From the NCBI GenBank assembly GCA_036000105.1, contig DASYGE010000015.1, positions 5,679 through 69,678 of the forward strand: 64,000 nucleotides of DNA, given 5' to 3'. Below, piece by piece: positions 34,185 to 43,052 of the stretch. The DNA comes from DASUBN01 sp036000105. GTDB taxonomy: Bacteria; Pseudomonadota; Gammaproteobacteria; Natronospirales; REEB76. Every line of letters begins with the position of its first letter. Within the stretch, counting starts at the first letter, position 1. The notes beneath the pieces were generated by a model. That model saw only the letters and a list, made by a program, of their open reading frames with translations, had not been told where the DNA came from and made no database searches. The translations under genes were made by a program, and so were the position numbers.

Positions 34185-34856
34185 ATGCTCATAGTCCTGG
34201 AAAACGTGCTGACGGCCGACGAGCTCTCGGCAATGCGCCGTAAGGTGCAGCAGGCCGAGTACGTCTCCGGTGCCACCACTGCCGGTGAAGGTTCCAAGAG
34301 CCGCAAGAACAACCTGCAGATATCTGAGCGCGATGCCATCCTGCCCGAGCTGCAGACGACGGTCTTGGATGCCCTGGCCCGCCATCAGGTGTTCCAGTTC
34401 CTGGCGGTGCCGAAACTCATCATGCCGCCCATGTTCAACCGCTACGACGTGGGCATGTACTATCAGAACCACGTGGACTTCTCGTTGGTGGGTCTGGCCA
34501 ACGCCAAGGTACGCACCGATCTCGCCATGACCCTGTTCCTGAGCGGGAAAGACGAGTACGACGGTGGCGAACTGGTGGTGGAATCGGCCAACGGCGCCCA
34601 GGCCATCAAGCTCGACGTGAACCAGGCCATCGTCTATCCCGCCGGGCAGCTGCACCGGGCAAACCCGGTGACCCGTGGCTCGCGTTTGGCGGCCATTACC
34701 GCGATCCAGAGCTTCATCCGCGATGAATCCAAGCGCGACCTCCTAGTGGACGTGATGCAGCTGGCGCGGACGGTGCAGGACCGGGTGCCGGGCTCCGACG
34801 AAGCCCGTCTCGCCAACAAGATCCACGCAAATCTCTTGCGCCTCTGGGCTGAATAA
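34185..34856 (+). CDS. PKHD-type Fe(II)/2-oxoglutarate hydroxylase (PiuC/YbiX family)
   Basis: Predicted 2-oxoglutarate- and iron-dependent oxygenase. The 223 residues hold the iron triad as H-x-D in YYQNHVDFSL and a distal His in AGQLHRANPVTRGSRLA, with the Arg for 2-oxoglutarate just after it. PKHD family proteins often sit near TonB-dependent siderophore receptors, but none is here. The ATG at 34185 has GGGAG six bases upstream; the TTG seven codons earlier is unlikely. Substrate unknown. Confidence 0.93.
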   Translation: MLIVLENVLTADELSAMRRKVQQAEYVSGATTAGEGSKSRKNNLQISERDAILPELQTTVLDALARHQVFQFLAVPKLIMPPMFNRYDVGMYYQNHVDFSLVGLANAKVRTDLAMTLFLSGKDEYDGGELVVESANGAQAIKLDVNQAIVYPAGQLHRANPVTRGSRLAAITAIQSFIRDESKRDLLVDVMQLARTVQDRVPGSDEARLANKIHANLLRLWAE

Positions 34857-34880
34857 GCCGTTCCACTCGCATCTCGACGG

Positions 34881-36902
34881 ATGACTGCCACCCCTTATCC
34901 GCACCTCTTGGCGCCACTCGATCTTGGTTTCGTGAAACTACGGAACCGGGTGCTCATGGGCTCCATGCACACCGGTCTCGAAGACCGGGCGCGGGATTAT
35001 CCCAAGCTCGCGGCGTATTTTGCCGAACGTGCCCGGGGCGGCGTGGGCCTCATGGTCACCGGTGGCATCGCGCCCAACCTCAGAGGTTCCCTCGCGCCCT
35101 TCGCCTCCAAGCTCAGCAGGCGCTACGAGGTGGGGCGGCATCGGCTCGTGACCCGGGCGGTGCACGCAGAAGGCGGACACATCTGCATGCAGATATTGCA
35201 CGCTGGCCGCTATGCCTATCATCCGTTCTCGGTGGCACCTTCCGCCCTCAAATCGCCCATTACCCCGTTCACGCCGGGCGCATTGAGCGCGCGCGGCGTC
35301 GAAGGGCAGATCGCGGATTTCGTGCACAGCGCCAGTCTCGCCCGGGAGGCGGGCTATGACGGCGTGGAGATCATGGGTTCTGAGGGTTACTTCATCAATG
35401 AGTTCCTGGCGCCGCGCACCAACAAGCGCGACGACGCCTGGGGCGGGGATGCGGAGCGGCGTATGCGTCTGCCGGTGGAGATCGTGCGCCGCACCCGGGA
35501 AGCTTTAGGGCGCGATTTCATCCTCATATACCGTCTCTCCATGCTGGATCTCGTGGAGCAGGGCAGCGACTGGAGTGAAGTGGTGGCTTTGGCCAAGGCG
35601 GTGGAAGCCGCCGGTGCCAGCCTCATCAACACCGGCATCGGATGGCATGAGGCACGGGTACCCACCATCGCGACCCGGGTGCCCCGGGCCGCGTTCACCT
35701 GGGTCACCCACAGGCTCAAGCGGGAAGTGAGACTGCCGCTCATCACCGCGAACCGCATCAACACCCCGGAAGTGGCGGAACAAGTGCTCGTCGCCGGCCA
35801 CGCGGACATGGTGTCCATGGCCCGGCCGTTGCTGGCGGATCCCGAGTGGGTGAAGAAAGCCGCCGCTGCCCGCAGCGACGAGATCAACACCTGCATCGCC
35901 TGCAACCAGGCCTGCCTCGACCAGATATTCCAGCGGGAGCGTGCTTCCTGCCTCGTGAACCCCCGGGCCTGCCGTGAGACCGAATTGATCGTGGTGCCCG
36001 CGGTGATCAAGAAACGCATCGCCGTGGTGGGCGCGGGACCTGCGGGCCTCGCCGCGGCGGTTACCGCCGCCGAGCGCGGTCACGCGGTCACTTTATTCGA
36101 GGCGGCAGCCGAGATCGGCGGCCAGTTCAACATGGCCAAGCGCATCCCGGGCAAGGAGGAGTTCCACGAGACCCTGCGGTATTTCCGCCGCCGGCTGGAA
36201 CTCACGGGCGTGAAGCTCGAACTCGGACGTGAGACCGATGCAGCGGCGCTCAAGGCCGCCGGTTTCCAGGAGATCGTGCTCGCCACCGGCGTGCGCCCCC
36301 GGATCCCGCCCATTCCGGGTCTCGAGCACCCGAAGGTCTTGTCCTATCTGGATGTACTCTTGAATGGGAGACCTGTGGGCCAGCGGGTAGCCTTGGTGGG
36401 CGCTGGCGGCATCGGTTTCGACGTGGCGGAATTCCTGGTGCAGCCGGCCCCATCCACCAGCTTGGATATCGGCCGCTTCCTGCGGGAATGGGGGGTGGAC
36501 GAGGCTTACGCAGGACGTGGCGGTCTCGCTCAGCCGATACTGGAACCCTCAGGCCGCCAAGTCTATCTCCTGCAGCGTACCCCGGGGCGCTTCGGCAAGA
36601 GCCTCGGCAAGACCACGGGCTGGGCCCACCGGGCTTCCCTCAAGGCCAGGGGCGTGGAGACCATCGCCGGGGTGGAATACCAGCGCATCGACGATGCCGG
36701 GCTGCATCTACGGGTGGACGGCCAGGCCCGCCTGCTGGAAGTGGATAACGTGGTCATCTGTGCCGGCCAGGAGAGCCGTCGCGAACTTCAGGCCGGGCTT
36801 GTCGGCATGCAGACGCACCTCATCGGCGGCGCCCTGCTGGCGACGGAATTGGATGCGAAACGGGCCATCGATGAGGGCACTCGACTCGCCGCACGCCTAT
36901 AA
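34881..36902 (+). CDS. fadH: NADPH-dependent 2,4-dienoyl-CoA reductase
   Basis: Reduces 2,4-dienoyl-CoA during degradation of unsaturated fatty acids. The 673-residue flavo-iron-sulfur protein has an N-terminal Old-Yellow-Enzyme barrel (LGFVKLRNRVLMGSMHTGLE, YDGVEIMGSEGYF). The cluster cysteines lie in CIACNQACLD and ASCLVNPRAC (around residue 340), and a C-terminal FAD/NADPH part has VVGAGPAGLAAAVTAAERG and VALVGAGGIGFDVAEFL. Length and order match FadH fully. It starts 24 bases after the hydroxylase gene. No other fatty-acid genes are in the window. Confidence 0.96.
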   Translation: MTATPYPHLLAPLDLGFVKLRNRVLMGSMHTGLEDRARDYPKLAAYFAERARGGVGLMVTGGIAPNLRGSLAPFASKLSRRYEVGRHRLVTRAVHAEGGHICMQILHAGRYAYHPFSVAPSALKSPITPFTPGALSARGVEGQIADFVHSASLAREAGYDGVEIMGSEGYFINEFLAPRTNKRDDAWGGDAERRMRLPVEIVRRTREALGRDFILIYRLSMLDLVEQGSDWSEVVALAKAVEAAGASLINTGIGWHEARVPTIATRVPRAAFTWVTHRLKREVRLPLITANRINTPEVAEQVLVAGHADMVSMARPLLADPEWVKKAAAARSDEINTCIACNQACLDQIFQRERASCLVNPRACRETELIVVPAVIKKRIAVVGAGPAGLAAAVTAAERGHAVTLFEAAAEIGGQFNMAKRIPGKEEFHETLRYFRRRLELTGVKLELGRETDAAALKAAGFQEIVLATGVRPRIPPIPGLEHPKVLSYLDVLLNGRPVGQRVALVGAGGIGFDVAEFLVQPAPSTSLDIGRFLREWGVDEAYAGRGGLAQPILEPSGRQVYLLQRTPGRFGKSLGKTTGWAHRASLKARGVETIAGVEYQRIDDAGLHLRVDGQARLLEVDNVVICAGQESRRELQAGLVGMQTHLIGGALLATELDAKRAIDEGTRLAARL

Positions 36903-37051
36903 CAGTTCGGGTATATGGAAAGTGCGGCTCTTTATAAAGGTCGCGCGGCCCGCTGGGACCGTGGATTATGTCCGGCCAACAGTCTATGATTCTGCGGAGG
37001 CCTGCGACAGGGCCGACCATACTTTCTCCATCAAACACGGGGATGAACGTC

Positions 37052-37870
37052 ATGATCAGCCGTGCTCTTATGCGTTGGATCGTTTGCGCAGTCGCCGTCG
37101 GCGCCGCGTTGTCCCTGCTCGGGTGTTCCTCGAGCAAACCTTACGCCCTGGTGGCGTCACTGCCGTCCACCGACCATGTGGTGGTCGCTACCATCAATGT
37201 GTCGAATGGCAACTGTGTAGTGCAGATAGCCTCTCTCGACTGGAATAACTTCTACAACCCCACCTGCAAGGTGCTGAAGGATCAGTCCGGCTTCAAGAGC
37301 TTCTCCATCAACGGCGCCAAGGTGGACTTCGGCGCGGTGGATGCGGGCTTCAAGGTCTTGGGCACTCCGCCCAAGCTGCCGGGTGTCGAAGCTGTGGTCA
37401 CAGCTGCTGCCGCTGGCACGGGCGCCAAGCCCGCCGCGGCCACACCGGCTCCTGCTACCGGCGCCGCTGCCGCTCCTGCAGCCGGCGCTGTCGGTGAGGA
37501 CTTCCCCAGCCAGTGGGCGGTACAGCCGGATCCGGGCCAGGTCCATCTCGTGGGGCAGAACCCGGGATTCCTGCTGACTTCCAACAAGATCGTGACCAGC
37601 GGCGGCCAGTGCAACCTGGACGTGACCTTCAAGGCCACTTACAAGCCGCTGCACATGCCCTGCATCGTCACCGCCAACGAGCATGGCGACTACAACATCA
37701 TCTTCAACCCGCGCACCACCGCGGTCCTGAGCGGCGGCGGAAACTATTCTGTGCAGATGGTCTCCGAAGGCAGCGGTATCTCCGGCGTGATCTGGGACTC
37801 CCACGGCTTCGACTCATGGACGCCATCCCTGCCGCCCCAGTGGACCGTTTCTTCCGAGACAGATCAGTAA
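37052..37870 (+). CDS. Predicted lipoprotein of unknown function
   Basis: A 272-residue precursor. The signal MISRALMRWIVCAVAVGAALSLLGC ends in a lipobox-like LLGC, with SSS after the Cys, which suggests outer-membrane sorting. Two globular parts flank an Ala/Pro/Gly-rich linker (about residues 113-142), and the second part has a Cys pair (GGQCNLDV and MPCIVTAN). Not recognised. The ATG at 37052 has GGGATG six bases upstream; 37043 is a possible alternative. The 149 bases between fadH and this gene contain TATGAT at 36983 as a possible -10. Confidence 0.72.
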   Translation: MISRALMRWIVCAVAVGAALSLLGCSSSKPYALVASLPSTDHVVVATINVSNGNCVVQIASLDWNNFYNPTCKVLKDQSGFKSFSINGAKVDFGAVDAGFKVLGTPPKLPGVEAVVTAAAAGTGAKPAAATPAPATGAAAAPAAGAVGEDFPSQWAVQPDPGQVHLVGQNPGFLLTSNKIVTSGGQCNLDVTFKATYKPLHMPCIVTANEHGDYNIIFNPRTTAVLSGGGNYSVQMVSEGSGISGVIWDSHGFDSWTPSLPPQWTVSSETDQ

Positions 37871-37891
37871 TCTCGGCAAGCAAGTGAAATG

Positions 37892-37922
37892 GAAAGGGCC
37901 CGCCTTGCGGGCCCTTTCTTTT
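37892..37922. terminator. Bidirectional terminator between convergent genes
   Basis: GAAAGGGCCCGC and GCGGGCCCTTTC form a perfect 12-base stem with a CTT loop, followed by TTTT. It serves the lipoprotein gene and, in reverse, the glycerol-3-phosphate dehydrogenase gene. Confidence 0.9.
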
Positions 37923-37934
37923 GGCCGGTTGGTC

Positions 37935-39110
37935 TCAAGCCACCGGTGTGAGCAGCAGGCGACGGGTGTCCGCCCGTACCTTGCGTTCAGGCAGCGCGGG
38001 CTTAAGCCGCTCTATGACTTTCTCCGAATCCGCCCGGTAGGACGTGAGTTTGCCGCCATACAGGCTCAGGACCCGGGGCCTGCGAGCCGTGTCGCCTTCC
38101 AGGATGAGTTCACGGCCGCGCTCGAAGGGGCGCCCGCTGTCCCTGGGCAGCACCCGCAGGCCTGCGAACGCACCCGTCACCTTGAAGGGCAGCCGCGGGA
38201 AATAATGCTGCATGAGGCGTAGGAGGTATTGTTGCTCGTCCGGTCGCGGCGTGACGGCGCCGGGATCGGCGCCTTCGAACAGGTTCTCGGTGGTGCCGAG
38301 CAGACTCATGCCGCGCCAGGGCATGAGGAACACGGCCCGGCCGTCTTCCGGCACCTCCATGTAGTAGATGCAGTCGCGGGCGGGGATGTCCAGGAGGAGA
38401 TGGCAGCCTTGCACCAGATCCACCGGGACTTTCGGCGGCGCCGGGCGGATGAGTCCCGCCACCTCAGCCACCCAGGGCCCGGTGGCGTTCACCAGCACCG
38501 CGCTCACGCAAGTCTGTTGCTTGCCGTCTTCCTCATAGACTATCTGCACGTCCATGCTGCTGCGTTCCGCGTCCAGCAGGCGCGTGGGCAGACGCACTTC
38601 GCAGCCCAAGCTCACGGCGGAATGCAACACCGCCCGGGTGAGGGCCGCGTCGTCGGTCTGGCCATCCTGATATTCGAACACCGCCTGCAGGCCGTCGGTG
38701 CTCAAGCCATCGAGCCCGTCCCATGCCCGTCGCGGCAGGCTGCGGAAGCTCGCATGTTTGCCCAGACCGGCCAGCAGCGCATACAGGCTCAAGCCCGCCC
38801 GCAACTGCCAGGGCCGGCGGCGGGTCTCGCGGTACACCGGTATGCGGAAGGCCTTCAGGTGCACGAGGTCCGGCGCAAGTCTCAACAGGAGTTCGCGCTC
38901 CCTGAGGCATTCCCTCACGAGGCCGAGTTGCGCCTGCTCGAGATAACGCAGGCCGCCGTGTATCAGTTTGCTGGAACGGCTGGAGGTGGCGCCCGCCACG
39001 CTGGCCTGCTCCAGCACGAGAGTGCGATAGCCCTGAGCGGCCGCGGCCTGGGCGACCCCGGCGCCGTGGATGCCGGCGCCTACGATCACTACGTCATAGC
39101 GTTCGCTCAT
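37935..39110 (-). CDS. Short glycerol-3-phosphate dehydrogenase-like FAD oxidoreductase
   Basis: FAD-dependent enzyme that oxidises glycerol-3-phosphate to dihydroxyacetone phosphate in GlpD relatives. The 391 residues show the Rossmann start YDVVIVGAGIHGAG, the GlpD-type segment SSRSSKLIHGGLRYLE and the C-terminal LYGGKLTSYR. It ends about 30 residues after that, so the helical C-terminal domain of the ~500-residue GlpD is absent. Sequence up to the stop looks native, so this is a short family form rather than a visible frameshift. Its ATG overlaps the stop of the glycerophosphodiesterase gene (ATGA), which would supply its substrate. Confidence 0.88.
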   Translation of the reverse strand: MSERYDVVIVGAGIHGAGVAQAAAAQGYRTLVLEQASVAGATSSRSSKLIHGGLRYLEQAQLGLVRECLRERELLLRLAPDLVHLKAFRIPVYRETRRRPWQLRAGLSLYALLAGLGKHASFRSLPRRAWDGLDGLSTDGLQAVFEYQDGQTDDAALTRAVLHSAVSLGCEVRLPTRLLDAERSSMDVQIVYEEDGKQQTCVSAVLVNATGPWVAEVAGLIRPAPPKVPVDLVQGCHLLLDIPARDCIYYMEVPEDGRAVFLMPWRGMSLLGTTENLFEGADPGAVTPRPDEQQYLLRLMQHYFPRLPFKVTGAFAGLRVLPRDSGRPFERGRELILEGDTARRPRVLSLYGGKLTSYRADSEKVIERLKPALPERKVRADTRRLLLTPVA

Positions 39111-39856
39111 GGCTGACCTAAGGCAGCGATCATCTCGCCGATGGCATCGGTCTCCACCATGTCTGCCCCTGCCTGGGTGAGGCGCACAGCGTAATCCGGT
39201 ACCTGCACCTGATAGACAACCCAGCGCCAATCGCCCCTGAAGGCAGCGTAAGCCTCGTCGAACATCCGGTCACCCACGAACAGGTATTCTGGTTTGAATC
39301 CATGGGCCGTCGCGGCGGTCGCCGCACTGGCGTCCTCCAGGGCCCAGCCTACTGGGCCGGCGCCCAAGCTGCGTGCCAGCCTCAGGCAAGGTGCATCGAA
39401 GGAGATGATCACGCATTGCGAGAGTGCAGGCTTTACAGCTTGCATGACTGCGCGCACCACTGTCTCCTGACCGAAGTGTTCCAGGCTCTCCGCCTTTATC
39501 TCCACGAAGGCATGCACGTCCGGCTGGGTCTTCAGCCAGGCGATGAGTTCCACGAGAGGCGTCGGTGGAGTCCCCGCATAACGCTCGCCGAAACGCGCGG
39601 CTTCCCCCACGTCCACTCGGGCGAGCTCGGCGGCGCTCAAGTCCATGATGCGGCGCTTCAAGCCGGCGGTGCGTTCCAGAGAATCGTCGTGGCAGAGGAA
39701 AGGCACATGATCCCGGGAGAGCTGCACGTCGAACTCGAACCAGCGGGCACCGGCAGTCACTGCCGCCTGGATGCCCCGCAGGGTGTTCTCGGGATAGCGG
39801 CTGGGGTAGCCGCGATGGGCTACCAGGGTGGGGATGGGTCTTGTGCTATTGGCCAT
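39107..39856 (-). CDS. Glycerophosphodiester phosphodiesterase, cytoplasmic type
   Basis: Hydrolyses glycerophosphodiesters to glycerol-3-phosphate and an alcohol. The 249-residue protein has no signal peptide. Catalytic motifs appear in order: VAHRGYPSRYPENTL, then FEFDVQLSRDHVPFLCHD (Glu, Asp, His), and later VEIKAES. It resembles UgpQ rather than the periplasmic GlpQ. It is translationally coupled to the downstream glycerol-3-phosphate dehydrogenase and lies only 21 bases after the second exporter permease, so it probably belongs to that transcript. Confidence 0.94.
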   Translation of the reverse strand: MANSTRPIPTLVAHRGYPSRYPENTLRGIQAAVTAGARWFEFDVQLSRDHVPFLCHDDSLERTAGLKRRIMDLSAAELARVDVGEAARFGERYAGTPPTPLVELIAWLKTQPDVHAFVEIKAESLEHFGQETVVRAVMQAVKPALSQCVIISFDAPCLRLARSLGAGPVGWALEDASAATAATAHGFKPEYLFVGDRMFDEAYAAFRGDWRWVVYQVQVPDYAVRLTQAGADMVETDAIGEMIAALGQP

Positions 39857-39877
39857 GGTCAGGACCGTGGCTGAGGG

Positions 39878-41104
39878 TTATTCGTATCTTAGCGCGTCGA
39901 TGGGATTTAGTGCTGCAGCTTTGGCGGCGGGCGTGATACCGAAGATGATGCCGATGGTGGTGGAGAACCCGATGGACACCAGTGCCGCCCACATCGGTAC
40001 GTGGGCGCCACGGAAAGCGGGGACTGCATAGACGATGAGTGAGCCGATGCCATAGCCCAGGATGAGACCGATTATGCCGCCCAGCATGGACAGCGCTACC
40101 GCCTCCAGCAGGAACTGCACCAGGATGTCGCTGCGCCGCGCCCCCAGGCTCTTCAGGATACCGATCTCCCGGGTGCGCTCCGTGACCGACACCAACATGA
40201 TGTTCATGATGCCGATGCCGCCCACCAGCAGTGAGACCCCCACGATGCCGCCCAGCACCAGGGTCAACATGTCGAGGATGCTCTTGAAGGAATCGGTGAA
40301 CTGCGAGGTGGTTTGCACCTTGAAGTCGTCATCCTGGCCGGGTTTGAGGTCGTGACGCCGGTGCAGTACCTGGCGGATGCGGTCGGCGGTCACGTCCATC
40401 TCTGAGGTATCGTTCACCTTCAGCTCGATCTGGATGTCTTCCTTGTTGGCGCCGCCTATCAGGCTGTGGGCAGTGCCATAGGGGATCAACACGTTGTTAT
40501 CCTGATCCTGTCCCAGGATCGAACCCTGCTTGTGCAAGAGGCCTACGATCTCGAACCACTGGTCACCGATCTGGAAGTATTCTCCCAAGGGGTTGGCCGG
40601 CAGATGCAGGTTGTCCACCACGGTCTGGCCGATCACCGCCACGCGCCGGTGAGTGAGATCATCCGACGGAGTGATGAAACGCCCCTGGTCGGGGTACTGG
40701 CTGAACACGGAGGCATAGCCCTGGGTGACCCCCAGTATCTGCGAGGAGCTGGCCTGGCCCTTGTATTGGATGGCGCTGCCGAACTGGCCGAGCTGCAGCA
40801 TGGGCGTCACGCCGCTGATGCCGGGTACCTCGTGCTGGATGGCAAGCATGTCATCGGGGGTGATATAGGCAGTCTTACCCTGCAGCTGTTCCTTGAAAGG
40901 CAGGTAGGAGTGCACTGTCAGGCTGTCGGTGCCGAAACCGGCGAACTGGCTGCTGATGGACTGGCTGAAACCCTGGATCAGGGACACCACCGTCACCACC
41001 GCCATGACACCGATGATGATGCCCAAAGTGGTGAGGAAGCTGCGCAGCTTATGCGCGCGGATTGCGTACATGGCTGAGCGCAGGCTTTCCATGAAGGCGT
41101 ACAT
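39878..41104 (-). CDS. MacB/FtsX-type ABC exporter permease (second copy)
   Basis: A 408-residue inner-membrane permease: one N-terminal helix (LRSFLTTLGIIIGVMAVVTVVSL), a periplasmic MacB-like domain of about 200 residues, and three C-terminal helices including LVGGIGIMNIMLVSVTERTREIGILKSLGARRSD, the diagnostic FtsX motif region. It has no fused ATPase domain; the ATPase is the separate protein at 42327. It is clearly a paralogue of the adjacent permease at 41108-42334 (shared ERTREIGILKSLGARR, HHLKPGQDDDFK-like and NPIDALRYE ends). The pair may form a heterodimer. Confidence 0.93.
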   Translation of the reverse strand: MYAFMESLRSAMYAIRAHKLRSFLTTLGIIIGVMAVVTVVSLIQGFSQSISSQFAGFGTDSLTVHSYLPFKEQLQGKTAYITPDDMLAIQHEVPGISGVTPMLQLGQFGSAIQYKGQASSSQILGVTQGYASVFSQYPDQGRFITPSDDLTHRRVAVIGQTVVDNLHLPANPLGEYFQIGDQWFEIVGLLHKQGSILGQDQDNNVLIPYGTAHSLIGGANKEDIQIELKVNDTSEMDVTADRIRQVLHRRHDLKPGQDDDFKVQTTSQFTDSFKSILDMLTLVLGGIVGVSLLVGGIGIMNIMLVSVTERTREIGILKSLGARRSDILVQFLLEAVALSMLGGIIGLILGYGIGSLIVYAVPAFRGAHVPMWAALVSIGFSTTIGIIFGITPAAKAAALNPIDALRYE

Positions 41105-41107
41105 GGG

Positions 41108-42334
41108 TCACTCGTACCGCAGGGCGTCGATGGGGTTGAGGGACGCAGCTTTGGCGGCTGGCGCGATACCGAATACCACGCCCACGGCCATGGAGAAACC
41201 CATGGCCAGGGCCACCGCCCAGAAGGGCACATAGGCGCCCTGGAAGGCCGGCACCAGTTTCACGATCATCAGGCCGATGCCATACCCCAATGCCAGGCCG
41301 ATGAGCCCACCGAGCAGGGACAGGCTCACCGCCTCGATGAGGAACTGCAGCAGGATGTCGCCGCGCCGGGCACCCAGGCTCTTGAGTATTCCGATCTCCC
41401 GGGTGCGCTCGGTGACCGACACCAGCATGATGTTCATGATGCCGATGCCACCCACCAAGAGCGCGATGCTGACGATGCCGCCGAGGATCGCGCTGGCGAC
41501 GTCGAAGATCTGGTTGATGCTGTCAGCGAGTTGCGATGCGGTCTGGATCTTGAAGTCGTCGTCCTGCCCTGGCTTCAAGTGATGCTGGCGGCGCAGCACG
41601 TTGCCGATGCGACCCGAGATCACGTCCAGGTCCTTGATGTCATTGACGTCCATGTCGATCTGGATGTCGGGGTTCTTGGCGCCGCCCAAGAGGCTGCGGG
41701 CCGTACCGAAGGGGATATAGATACGGCTATCCTGGTCGAAACCCAGGAACGAACCCAAGGAGTGCAATACCCCGATCACCTTGAACCACTGGCCGTACAT
41801 CTCGATGAAGCGGCCTTCCGGGTCATCGCCCAGGTTAAGGTCTTTCACTACACTCGCGCCCACGACGGCGACGCGGCGGTGTGCCAGGTCATCGCCGGGC
41901 GTGAGGTAGCGGCCCTGGTCCGGATAGAACTCGGTGTTCACGGCGTGGGAGTAGGTAGTGCCGGCGATGAGCGAGAAGGTGGACTGACCGTGGTATTCCA
42001 CCTGGCCGTTCAGGAACGCCATGATCAGTACCGGGGTGATGCGGCTGATGCCCGGCACCTCGTGTTGGATGGCGAGCAGGTCGTCGGTGGTGATCTTGGT
42101 GGTCTTGCCGGCCAGCTGGTCGTTGCGGGACAGATAGGATGTGACGAATACCGTATTCGAGCCCATGCCCCTGAAGTTGGCCGAGAGCGCGTAGCTGAAA
42201 CCCTGCAGCAGCGAGACCACCGCGATCACCGACATCACACCGATGATGATGCCGAGGGTGGTGAGTATGCTGCGCAGCTTGTGGGCGAAGATCGCCGTCA
42301 CAGCCGCTCTTAGACTCTCCAGCAGGTTAGACAC
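41108..42334 (-). CDS. MacB/FtsX-type ABC exporter permease (first copy)
   Basis: Same architecture as the next permease: N-terminal helix (KLRSILTTLGIIIGVMSVIAVVSLL), MacB-type periplasmic domain and three C-terminal helices, 408 residues from GTG 42334. A longer frame starts at GTG 42349. The shorter start is preferred because it has GAAGG upstream and starts within 8 bases of the ATPase stop. Its stop is 3 bases before the ATG of the second permease. Two non-identical permeases instead of one MacB suggests asymmetry. Confidence 0.93.
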   Translation of the reverse strand: MSNLLESLRAAVTAIFAHKLRSILTTLGIIIGVMSVIAVVSLLQGFSYALSANFRGMGSNTVFVTSYLSRNDQLAGKTTKITTDDLLAIQHEVPGISRITPVLIMAFLNGQVEYHGQSTFSLIAGTTYSHAVNTEFYPDQGRYLTPGDDLAHRRVAVVGASVVKDLNLGDDPEGRFIEMYGQWFKVIGVLHSLGSFLGFDQDSRIYIPFGTARSLLGGAKNPDIQIDMDVNDIKDLDVISGRIGNVLRRQHHLKPGQDDDFKIQTASQLADSINQIFDVASAILGGIVSIALLVGGIGIMNIMLVSVTERTREIGILKSLGARRGDILLQFLIEAVSLSLLGGLIGLALGYGIGLMIVKLVPAFQGAYVPFWAVALAMGFSMAVGVVFGIAPAAKAASLNPIDALRYE

Positions 42335-43052
42335 GGGCCTTCGCCCCACGCGCCGGTTTCTCCGGGTTCAGGGTGTCGGCGAGGATCTTGCCGTCCTTGA
42401 TACGGATCACACGCCGGCAGTGAGCGGCGATGTCCGCGTCATGGGTCACCACGATGATGGTGTTGCCACTCTGGTGGAGCACATCGAACATGGCCATCAC
42501 GTCCCGGGCTGTGTTGGAATCCAGGTTACCGGTGGGCTCGTCTGCCAGCAGGATCGAAGGCTTACCCACCAGGGCCCGGGCGATGGCCACCCGCTGGCGC
42601 TGGCCGCCGGACAGCTGGTTGGGCAGATGGTGCAGCCTCTCGCCCAGCCCTACCTGGTTGAGCGCCTCGGTGGCGATGCGTTTGCGCTCGCCATAGGGTA
42701 TGCCGCGATAGATGAGCGGCTGCATCACGTTGTGCAGGGCGTCGGAGCGGCCCAGCAGGTTGAAGTTCTGGAAGATGAAACCTATCTCGCGGTTGCGTAT
42801 ACGCGCCAGCGCGTTGTCGTCCAGCTGGGCCACCGGCGTGCCGTTCAGGATGTATTCGCCTGACGTGGGCTTGTCCAGGCAGCCCACGATGTTCATGAGC
42901 GTGGACTTGCCGGAGCCAGAGGGACCGATGAAGGCCGCGTACTCGTTGCGCGTGATAGCCAGATCGATCCCGTCGAGGGCGTTCAGCACGGCATCGCCCA
43001 TCACGTAACGCTTGGTGACGGCGCGCAGCTCCAGGACCGTGTCGCCGCTCAT
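42327..43052 (-). CDS. ABC exporter ATPase, MacB/LolD type
   Basis: A 241-residue ATPase energising the two neighbouring permeases. Walker A GPSGSGKST, Q-loop GFIFQNFNLL, signature LSGGQRQRVAIARA, Walker B ILLADEPTGNLDS, switch His in IVVTHDADIA. LADEPTGNLDS is typical of the LolD/MacB/FtsE group. The ATG overlaps the stop of the adaptor gene (ATGA), and its own stop overlaps the permease start. Confidence 0.95.
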   Translation of the reverse strand: MSGDTVLELRAVTKRYVMGDAVLNALDGIDLAITRNEYAAFIGPSGSGKSTLMNIVGCLDKPTSGEYILNGTPVAQLDDNALARIRNREIGFIFQNFNLLGRSDALHNVMQPLIYRGIPYGERKRIATEALNQVGLGERLHHLPNQLSGGQRQRVAIARALVGKPSILLADEPTGNLDSNTARDVMAMFDVLHQSGNTIIVVTHDADIAAHCRRVIRIKDGKILADTLNPEKPARGAKARV

